Shown here in pieces: positions 11,641 to 21,100 of a DNA stretch of 64,000 nt (its first letter is position 1; every line of letters begins with the position of its first letter). The DNA is from Trichopria drosophilae (taxonomy: Eukaryota; Arthropoda; Insecta; Hymenoptera; Diapriidae): NCBI GenBank assembly GCA_030407085.1, contig CM059582.1, positions 87,906,001 to 87,970,000 on the forward strand. The letters run 5' to 3'. The translations under genes were made by a program, and so were the position numbers. The notes beneath the pieces were generated by a model, which was not told the origin of the DNA, made no database searches, and saw only the letters and a program-made list of their open reading frames with translations.

Positions 11641-12933
11641 GAGAAAAATTTAAATATCTTTACCATTTGACAAATGTTTCCCTTCACATTTCAAAGTTGC
11701 ATTTTTTAAATTAACATAAATGTAATTTTGATATATTGCTTATTTATTTATTCGTATCTGCAATTTTCAAAATAGATTTTTCCTTAAATTGTAAGGGCTT
11801 GTCGTACAGGTTGGGACCAGTTTTGTTTTTGGTGGTATTGAAACGGATGCAAATGACGTTCAACAAAAAACACCAATAAAAAGGTTATGGTCATTGGCTA
11901 CAACTTTGCTGTAGAAAATTATTTGATATCGTGTTCGAGTAAAAAGTTACAGCCATTTTAATAAAAACACCTTTTTGAGCCGAAAAGAAATTGCCTTGCA
12001 GGTTGGGACACTTTCTAAAATATGAAAAATAATCAAAAAAATGTATGTTATTAATATAATTATTATTAAATGATCATGTAACATTCCGTCAGTCAACCAG
12101 AATCATAATTTGTGTATGAAAAAAAACTCACTTGTATTTTAGCGCATTTTAGGTGCACTGCGCGTGTATAGGTATTGCATTCGACGGAGTTGTAGCGAGT
12201 CGGATTGCGAGGCATGTTTTTCATGCATATAATACAAAATTCAATAATAAATATAATTCAACTGTTATATCCTAGATCTGAGAAGCAGATCTGGAACGTA
12301 TTTAGTTGTCCATTTTTTTGGTCAAGGCACTTAAGCCCTTTACCTGGGAGCTGATCTATGATCATGAGTTTAAGGAAAGGAAGGAAGAAAGGGAAAAATA
12401 ACCTCGGTATTGAGCTTTTTTAAATCAGTAATTGATTAATTTTGTGGATCTCATATCCCTTTTTGCTCATTTCGTCATCATCGGTTATTGGAGAGGATTT
12501 ATAGGGATGTCAGGTCGAGGGGAATTAACTGTAGAGAAGGGAGATTGTGAATGAAACATTTTTTATATATAAATATATATTTTATTTCTCTTTTTATTTG
12601 TTTTACGGGAAAGGAATATTTAGGGTTGTTTAGGAACGACCTCAACCGCTGGTTAGCGTTTAAAGTCTATCTTTTAAATTTTCCTATTCGTTAAAAATGA
12701 ATTTCCGCCGAGTGCAGTAGTTTTATTGGGTAGGCTATAAAACTCTCAAGTATCATGTGTGCATTGGGCGGCTTCTCTGTTCGACCAAAGGCATCTAAAA
12801 ACTAATTTCTAATTTATTGTATAAATTAAAAAATGAAATTTAATTAACTTCATTTGATTAGCTATGAATTTAGCGTTAAAAAAAGTCCAAACACTTAATA
12901 GTTTGGTTAAGTTTGAAACAAAAATTAATTATT

Positions 12934-13052
12934 TATTTTTTTTTTTTATTTATTTATTTAACGTCGCATCCCCCAATTGGGTATTAGCGACTACTTATGT
13001 ACATGGTTATATATAAGTTTTGGTTACAAATTTTTGCTGATTATCACTACAC
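12934..13052 (-). other. LINE 3' UTR and A-rich tail
   Basis: Short untranslated region after the ORF2 stop at 13053, ending on the minus strand in an A-rich tail of TAAA-type repeats that abuts the target duplication. Confidence 0.8.
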
Positions 13053-13946
13053 TTATACGAGGCACTTATAATTACATTTTTGTAAAAACACTAGCAGGTA
13101 TTTAATTTGGTTTGGATTATTGAGGATTTCCGTGATGTTGTTCCCCAACTTACACTGTTTCCAAAGGATCGTAAGATTCTGACAGTCAAGCAGGATATGG
13201 TCGCCATTTATTTCTGAATGACAATAGTTGCACTTATATTTGTCTTTCTTGCTTATTAGGTATTCATGTGTTATTCTGCTATGTCCAATCCGAAGCCGTG
13301 TGATTACGATTTGATCTTTCCTTGTGAGTTTGGTCGCTGGGTTTCGAGTGAGTATATCTTTTCTAACTCTTTTAAGCTGTCTACTGCTTGTGCTATTTGT
13401 CCAGTGGATATTCCATTGCTCTCGAACACTTTTCTTTAAATGCCTGAATATATCTTCCTTGTTATATTTGTACGATGATAACGGATACCTTAATTCTAGG
13501 GCTTGTTCTGCAGATTTTTGTAGTTCTGGGTTGTCCACGTGTGTAGAGTAGTTTATTATAATCCGTCCATTAGCTTTGCAGATTTTGTTAACGATTTCCA
13601 GCGATGATCCTTTGGTTGGTTTACGGAGATTTTTTAACACTTGATTGTTGGATGTGTAAACAATAAATTTGTTCCCGAGCTCATTTATTCTATCGATTGC
13701 TTCTAGTATCAGGTTTTCTACTGCGGATTCGTTGCCGATCCATTGGGGAAATTGTAAAAGGATTCTTACTTCTCCTGGCAGTTTGGCGACCCCTCCAACG
13801 CAATTTTTCCCTGTAGTTGTTTTAATAACTATTGGCCTGAACTCCGAGGTTTGGATATTTTTTGTATGCACCTCTTCTTTGGTAGAGACATATTCGGTTA
13901 TATTCTTTTCACGTTGGTTTTGCCGTTCGACTTGGTACAGAATCAC
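13053..13946 (-). pseudogene. LINE ORF2 C-terminus: degenerate RNase H and zinc finger
   Basis: 297 residues downstream of RT. Residues 55-170 follow the length and pattern of a LINE RNase H domain, including FIVYTSNNQVLKNL where IFTDSLSAL-type sequence is usual and a later IIINYSTHVDN block, but the acidic active-site residues are largely missing. A C-terminal CNYCHSEINGDHILLDC motif near residue 250 is the finger typical of this LINE group. The frame is one base out of phase with 14032-16752, because of an 8-T run (8-A on the coding strand) at 14045-14052. One base fewer would join them. This could be mutation or assembly error. Confidence 0.78.
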
Positions 13947-14031
13947 TGGGGTGTGTAGTTCAGAGATTTCTATATTAATTTCTTCAAAGTAGGTTTTTAC
14001 TCTGTGGTAGAATGGGATGTGCCTTTTTATA

Positions 14032-16752
14032 TTAGCATTGGTTATTTTTTTTATCTGCTATTAGATAGTGTGCTTGATTCTGAGGTGCTGACAGTAATCT
14101 AACAGCATACTTCATTGTAGCTTCTTTCCTTCTGAACAGGAGTGGCATTGAATTTCCTTCAGCTAATATACTGTAGGTAGGACTTGTCTTGTAGGCACCT
14201 GTAATTATCCTTTGACTTGTGTTTAGGACGGGTTCGAGTAATTTCAATATCTGGTTGCCAGCTGAGCTATATATCACACTGCCGTAGTCTAATTTGGACT
14301 GTATTAAGGATTTGTAGGTGTTGGAGAGGATGGTTTGATTTGCTCCCAAATTTTTACCAGCTATACACTTTAAGATATTTATCTTCGAATAACATTGGGC
14401 TTTCAGTTTTGTGATGTGTGCTTTCCAATTAAGTGTGGTACCAAACGTGAGTCCCAGTATTTTAACGTTGTTCACTACTTCCATTGGTGTGTTATTGATA
14501 TTCAGCTCAAGTTGGTCTGGTGAAATGGTCCGTTTACTAAACATGATAGCTACAGATTTCGTTTGTGGTATCTTAAAGCCTGCTGTGTTCGAAAATTTGT
14601 TCAGGTTGTTAAGTGTTTTTTGTAATATTATTTGGCTAGTCTTTATGTTTTTGCCTTTAATAAATATTGTGAGGTCATCTGCAAATATTGTGTTGGCTAC
14701 TGGGGGATGGATACAGTTGGTTATATCATTAATGGCGAGTAAGAACAATGTGACACTTATTACTGATCCTTGTGGTACGCCGTTATTGGTTATGACCTGT
14801 TTGGATAGGGAGTTATTCACTTTAACTTGGATGCTTCGGTTTTTCAAGAAGTGATTGATAAAGTGGAACGTGTTACCTGTTACATTGTGTTTACTTAATA
14901 TTTGTAGTACTCTGTATTGCCAGATCAGGTCATAGGCTTTTTCCATATCTAAGCAGACGGCAATTAAATGTTGTTTGTTATTTAATGCTTCGCAAATGTC
15001 GGATTCGAGTCGTGCTAGACAGTCCAGGGTTGAGCAGTTTTCTCTGAAACCGCTTTGTGTTTTGCTAATGATATTGTTTAGTTCTAGGTGCCATCTTAGT
15101 CTCTTGTTTATTACTTTTTCAAGGAGTTTGCATGGGCAACAAGTGAGTGCTATAGGACGATAGCTGTCTTTGTTATACTTGTTTTTTCCTGGTTTGAGTA
15201 TTGGAATAACGACGGCCTGTTTCCATAAGTCTGGAAATATGTTGTTGGACCAGATTAAGTTATATATTCTCAGTAAACATTCTAGTCCTTCGGTAGGTAT
15301 GTTTTTTATTAGTATGTTGGATATTTGGTCCGGACCAGGGCTTGAATTTTTAGTGGCATTTAAGGCATTTATTAATTCCATTCTTGTTATACTGTGATTT
15401 ATTGGGCTATGGTTGTCTATACCGCTTACTGCGTCGGTATGGTGTGGTGTTTCCTCGTATCTAGATTTGAATTCACGAAACTCTTTGTTGTGGTTCTCAT
15501 CACTAGAGTTTTTTGCAAAATTTTCTGCTAATATGTCAGCAATCATGGCTGGATTATTAATGATTTCGCCGTCATCTTCAATAGCTGGGATAATGAGTGT
15601 CCTACGTCCTTCTATAGCTTTGATTTTGTTCCAAACTGTCTTTGCAGGTGTTTTATCGTTAAAGGATTGAAGAAATTGTAGCCAGGATTTTTCTTTGCAT
15701 TCTTTGATTGTTCTTTTAGATATTGCTTTCAACTTTTTGTACTCAACTTTATTTTCTAAGGTATTGTGCCTTTTATATTTAAATAACGCCTGTTTGGCTT
15801 CTGTCACGACTTTCTCACATTCGTTGTTCCACCAAGGGTTTGTCCTGCGCTGAATCTTACCTTTGGTTTTGGGTATATTTTTAGTTGCTGCATCTAATAT
15901 TATTACGTTGAATTTGTTAACGATTTCATTTATGTCGATGGTGTCGTTTGTGATGCTATCGTCGATTAATTTGTTTAAGGTTATGATTTCTGTTGCTACT
16001 GTTTTTTTGAAACCTTCCCAATCTGCTTTGTAGTATTTAAATCTCGGGGTGTGCACTATCATATTTGTATTAGTTTGGTCTATTTCGAGTTTGATTGAGT
16101 AGTGGTCACTGCCATATAAGTCATCTAACGTTTGCCATTCCACTGAGGCTGGTATTGTGTTACTGCAGATGGTTAAATCGATATTGCTATTTTTGTTATT
16201 GGCTAGGTTGAAATATGTTGGCGAAAAATCATTTAGTAATACTAAATCATGTTTGTTTAATAGCTCCTCCACTATTTGACCCCTCTTGTCTGTCTGGTGC
16301 GATCCCCATATATTATTGTGACTATTGAAGTCACCCAGTAAAATGATTGGTTCTGGCAACTGAGCGACTAAATCGGTTAGATCGCCTGCTTTTAATTCGT
16401 ACCGGTTACTTAGATAAACGTTGCAAAGAGTAATTAATTTGTTTCTGACTAAAACTCTACATGCGACTGCTTCTAGCTCTGTGGTTATTTGTAGTTCTTT
16501 CTTATATAGGTTGTTATTGACGAGCGTAGCTACACCTCCGCTTGCCTGCATACAGTCTTTACGGTTTTTGTTGTAGCAGGTGAAATTACGAATTTTGATT
16601 GTATTTTGTTCTTTAAGATTTGTCTCTTGTAAACAGATAATATCGGCCTTATTTTCTGTGATAATAAACTGTAGAATTTCTTTATGATTTTGGTAACCAT
16701 TTATATTCCATTGAATTAGGTTCGCCATCTTGGTTAAATTTTTTTTTTTCAC
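14032..16752 (-). CDS. LINE ORF2: endonuclease and reverse transcriptase
   Basis: 906 residues. An APE-type endonuclease occupies residues 9-225, with IQWNINGY, the catalytic glutamate in CLQETNL, GDFNSHN and GSDHYSIKL. RT spans about 440-740, with FPDLWKQAVVIPILKPGK, SYRPIALTCCPCKLLEK, GVPQGSVIS and the FADD catalytic box near residue 690. The first methionine (16752) is followed by a better-placed one at MANLIQWN. ORF1 ends 23 bases upstream. The frame stops at 14032 through the 1-base slip described for the next domain. All expected catalytic motifs of endonuclease and RT are present, so these domains could be active. Confidence 0.93.
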   Translation of the reverse strand: MKKKNLTKMANLIQWNINGYQNHKEILQFIITENKADIICLQETNLKEQNTIKIRNFTCYNKNRKDCMQASGGVATLVNNNLYKKELQITTELEAVACRVLVRNKLITLCNVYLSNRYELKAGDLTDLVAQLPEPIILLGDFNSHNNIWGSHQTDKRGQIVEELLNKHDLVLLNDFSPTYFNLANNKNSNIDLTICSNTIPASVEWQTLDDLYGSDHYSIKLEIDQTNTNMIVHTPRFKYYKADWEGFKKTVATEIITLNKLIDDSITNDTIDINEIVNKFNVIILDAATKNIPKTKGKIQRRTNPWWNNECEKVVTEAKQALFKYKRHNTLENKVEYKKLKAISKRTIKECKEKSWLQFLQSFNDKTPAKTVWNKIKAIEGRRTLIIPAIEDDGEIINNPAMIADILAENFAKNSSDENHNKEFREFKSRYEETPHHTDAVSGIDNHSPINHSITRMELINALNATKNSSPGPDQISNILIKNIPTEGLECLLRIYNLIWSNNIFPDLWKQAVVIPILKPGKNKYNKDSYRPIALTCCPCKLLEKVINKRLRWHLELNNIISKTQSGFRENCSTLDCLARLESDICEALNNKQHLIAVCLDMEKAYDLIWQYRVLQILSKHNVTGNTFHFINHFLKNRSIQVKVNNSLSKQVITNNGVPQGSVISVTLFLLAINDITNCIHPPVANTIFADDLTIFIKGKNIKTSQIILQKTLNNLNKFSNTAGFKIPQTKSVAIMFSKRTISPDQLELNINNTPMEVVNNVKILGLTFGTTLNWKAHITKLKAQCYSKINILKCIAGKNLGANQTILSNTYKSLIQSKLDYGSVIYSSAGNQILKLLEPVLNTSQRIITGAYKTSPTYSILAEGNSMPLLFRRKEATMKYAVRLLSAPQNQAHYLIADKKNNQC

Positions 16753-16775
16753 TTATTTCGGTTTATTCAATTATT

Positions 16776-16958
16776 TTAATCGTTTGATTTGATCGATTGT
16801 TTAAGTCGTTTACATAATACGGTACATGTTTTCCTTATGCCTTTATTGTTGCAGGTCGGGTAAACAGTTGATTCAATGAAATCAATAAACATTTGAATAT
16901 TAGGTGTATACTCTCGAATAATGTCTGATGGATTACTTACACCTTTAATATTTTCCAT
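16776..16958 (-). CDS. LINE ORF1 C-terminal end
   Basis: The last 60 residues of ORF1, ending KQSIKSND just before ORF2. The BEL insertion at 16960-16964 cuts the frame here. When the BEL and one copy of ATACT are ignored, this frame continues in phase from the ORF1 segment at 23986-24531, so the insertion is the only break at this point. Confidence 0.8.
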   Translation of the reverse strand: MENIKGVSNPSDIIREYTPNIQMFIDFIESTVYPTCNNKGIRKTCTVLCKRLKQSIKSND

Positions 16959-16964
16959 AATACT

Positions 16965-17458
16965 TGTTCAAGTCGACGTTTAAATCACGAGCGCTTTAAA
17001 AATGTACATGTGTCGACATCTAGGGATGTCGACGTGATCTAATTCATGCGGATGAACAAATTATTATTTTCTACGACTAGCGCGGTATTTGCCGGACACG
17101 TGAGTTCCGATTGCTCGTCGCGCCACGCATTTTTGGCGAGTCCATTCGATATAGTGAGTCTTCTAGCGTTTGGAATTGCAACGCATCGTTTTTGCGTCTT
17201 CATGCGTGCGAGCGATATTCAAGAAAAATTATTATTTTTCTTATCTCGCGGGCGATGTTCGGTTGTCGAATTTTGTAACGCGAATTTAATAAACGGAGTT
17301 CAGTGCCAATAGAAAAGGTGTTCCTTTTATTCTCCGAACTTTATGTGTCCATTTTCTTCCCGAGACGCTTCGCGCAGTGGTCATCTGCGTCGGTAAAGAT
17401 CCACAGATCCACCAATTTTGTAGTATTACTCTCTCTTTTGTGCTGCTTTGTGCTAACA
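16965..17458 (+). repeat. BEL 5' LTR
   Basis: 494 bp, TGTTCAAG...GCTAACA. It contains AATAAA at about 17288. Frames inside the LTR are not genes, and they recur in the 3' copy at an offset of 6522. Confidence 0.95.
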
Positions 17459-17485
17459 TTTTTGGTCCTTCGAGCCGGATACGTG
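17459..17485 (+). promoter_or_regulatory. BEL primer-binding region
   Basis: Directly after the LTR comes TTTTTGGTCCTTCGAGCCGG, a sequence regularly found at this place in BEL/Pao elements, where a host tRNA 3' end primes minus-strand DNA. The remaining leader (17486-18103) has no credible gene. Confidence 0.75.
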
Positions 17486-18103
17486 GACTTAAATCCGAAA
17501 CGAAGATTCGGGAGTGAAACTAAAGTGACGAATGGATTTTTTGGACTCCGCGAGTGTGCCATTTCACGTTCATTTTTATTAACGTCTTTCACTTTCGCGT
17601 CGAAACGGCAATATTTTACTTGCGATTAAATTAACCGCGTCATTTTCGAAAATTTGCCTGTTATAACGCGCGTTTTCATTTTGTCAATGCCTTAAGTGCA
17701 TTTGCATATAATTTTGCAATTTCGCAACAAATTTCATTTTGCAAATCCGCCATTGCTTAGTGATTCCGGCGCGTTCGTTGACGTGACGTCACACTCCCCC
17801 ACTCGTCATTCTTACTTCGATCGTACCTTCGATCGACAACCCCGCCAGCGGTAATCAGATTTCGCGCGTTTTCGGCTACTTCGGAAATTTGGAGCTTCCC
17901 CTTAGGAGCTCCCCCCGCTGTGATTCCTACTTCTCCGTCCTTTATAGACTGTGCTTCGTGCGTACGGGAAGGAGAATACTTCATCGAAAATTAAAGCCGA
18001 GTGCCGCTTCAAACATCGCTACGGCTTTAACAGCTGACTATTTACGAGTCGTGACGCTCATTGTGTTGTTTTCGAGGACTCTGTGCGAGCATTATTTTGA
18101 AGA

Positions 18104-21100
18104 ATGGGTGAACCGTCATCACATGCGTCATATGCTGACAAAGTGAAAAGGACGCGATCTGCGGGACTGATCAGTCCACCTTTAATTGTCCAACGACAAA
18201 ACTTCCTTTCTTTCACTCGGATGTGTGCTTCATCACGGAAGTTAACAACTACTTCATCGCCGTCAACAATTACAACCAAATTGCAATCAATCGGCAAATT
18301 TTTTGAATCGTGTCGCACGCTTCATCGAGAGTTGGTGAATCAAGAAGGCACCGATATCGATGACTATGTAAATGATGATGAATTTGGAGAAATGGAAGAA
18401 CTTCACTTGGATACCATTGATCGGCTCACGCAACTGCAGGACGAAACTGCTGCTACGGCTTCGACTTCAGGAACCGCACCTTCTGCTCCACCAGTGCAGT
18501 CATCACAACGGTGTAGTCTGGAGAAGATTTCCCTTCCTGTCTTCGATGGAGATTTCAAGGATTGGCCCCAGTTTAAAGATCTTTTTGAAGCGCTCGTGAT
18601 TCGTGAGAACTCTTTATCAAACGTTCAAAAATTTTATTATTTGAAATCGAGTTTATCGGGTACAGCCTTATCCTTAATTAGAAATCTTTCAATTACTGAC
18701 GTAAATTTTGCCGAAGCGTGGAAAACTGTCTGTGATCATTATCAAGACGTTCAGGTCATGACCTTTTCCCTTATTGTTCGATTGCTCAAATTGAAACCGG
18801 CTATGGGCGAAAATGTTTTAAGTTTAGAATCTCTAATTTCTCAAACTCGCGAATTAATGATTTCGCTAAAAAATATTGAACAATTTTCTGCGGATTCAAT
18901 TTTAGTCGTCATGACTTTACTCCGACTTGACCCACAAATTCGTAAGGGTTGGGAAGAGCATGTGGGTAAGAGGGACAGTTTTCCACAATATTCAGAACTT
19001 GAAAGATTTTTAAATGCTAAGGTTCACGCATTAACGGTTGCGAACGTAAAACCGGGGGTTTCGACTGCCTTAGACAGTTCATCGTCAAAAGTTACAAAGA
19101 GCAAAGGCGGTGAATCAAAAGTCACAACTCACGTGACTACGACGTCCGGAATTTGCCACTTGTGCTCTCAAGCGCATGTAATCTCAAATTGCCCAAAGTT
19201 GAAAAATTTAACTTCGAGTGCGCGATTAGAGTGTGTCAGATCACACCGCCTTTGCTATAATTGTCTGAATAAAGGCCACATACCGTCCACGTGCAAGCGC
19301 CGTTCTTCTTGTACCAGTTGCAAAAAACGACATCACGTTCTCTTGCATGAAGCGCTCACACAGTCACAGCCGCAGCTGCCCTCGGTGACGTCAACACCTA
19401 ATTCGGAAAAGATTATTTCTCCGTCGTCTTTAATTAGCGATTCATGCACGTCAACGGCAGAACTAAGTCCGCCGACACTTACGAAATATCACTCGGGTTG
19501 TATCGCTTCGCGGTTAAAGGGTGCAGCTTTACTGACGACTGCTTGGGTGATCGCACGAACCCAACATGGTTCCGAAATGCGTTTACGTGCGATGATAGAT
19601 TCTGGCTCCGAATGCTCATTGATTTCTGAAAGAGCTGCCCAAATATTACGCGTTCCGCGTTCGGCATGCTCAGCGTCAATATCCGGTATCGGTGCCTCGT
19701 CTACGGGCATTATTAAGCATTCTAGTCGCCTCGAATTGTTCTCTTTAGCGTTTCCGGACAAGTCTGTACATGTGGAAGTATTAATTCTTCCAAAATTAAC
19801 GAGTTACGCTCCGCGACGGTACGTTGATGTTCAGAATTGGAAAAATGTTTGTCAATTAACCCTCGCCGATCCGGATCCCTGCAGCAGTCAACCGATAGAC
19901 TTAATTTTAGGAGTAGACTGCTATGACGATATCATTTTGCGTGATAAGCTCAAATTTCCCGGCGAGCCATTAGCTCTTCATTCGATATTCGGATGGTTGT
20001 TGCGGGGACCGATCGACGAGCCTTCTACCAATTCGCATTCGAACATTACCTCCTTACATGTATCGTTTAATGAAAATTTAAATCAGGCTATTGAGCGATT
20101 TTGGAAAATCGAGGAAATTCCCAACCAGGTTCACCTTACCGAGGAGGAGAAGTATTGTGAAGAGATTTTTAAAGATAGTACCATTCGCGATGAAACAGGA
20201 CGTTACATAGTGGCCTTACCGTTTAAAACTTCCCCTCCTCTGGATATAGGGTGCTCCTCTTCCATAGCCCAAGCTATGTTTAAACGAATGGAGCGGCGAT
20301 TAGGACGTGACCCGGAGTTGTCCGCGAGTTATAACAAATTTCTTGACGAGTACAGATCATTAGGACACATGTGTCCCTATGTTCCCTCTGCTCCTGACGA
20401 GCAGAACTATGTCATTCCTCACCACCCGGTGATCAAACCGACAAGTTCCTCAACCAAGGTGAGAGTTGTTTTTAACGCCTCAGCGGTATCTAATAATGGG
20501 AAGTCCTTGAATGACTGTATGTTTATCGGCCCCAAGCTCCAACAGGATCTCCCCTCTATTATTTTGCGATGGCGTCAACATAGGTTCGTCTGTTCGGCGG
20601 ATATACAAAAAATGTTTCGCCAAATACGTGTTCGGGATCAAGATAGTCGCTATCAGTTAATATATTACAGTCCCCCGGAGAAAAATGAGATTAGTCTTTA
20701 TCGCCTATTGACAGTTACATATGGAACTGCAGCTGCGCCTTATTTGGCTCAAAGAGTCCTTGTTCAATTAGCGACTGATGAAAAAATGAATCATCCCTTG
20801 GCCAGCGCAATCGTGATTGAAAACACTTTCGTTGACGATACGTTTTTCGGAGCGTCCTCCATTGAACAATGTCGAACGTTACGCGACGAGATTATCTCAC
20901 TTTTCCAAAATGGCGCCTTCACACTCCATAAGTGGAGCTCAAATTCCCCAGCCTTGTTAGAAGAACTGGACCCTAAAATTGTTGAGCCTTCTCAAAAAAT
21001 CGAATTACAGGAAGACAGTTATGTCAAGGTGCTCGGCATTTACTGGGATCCCAGTCACGATGCATTTGCGTTTCGTATTGATGCAACAGTGCCAAAGATC

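Noticed and set aside
17046..17312. 88-residue frame in the BEL LTR, repeated at 23568-23834
   Set aside because: Lies inside both LTRs and has no family resemblance.
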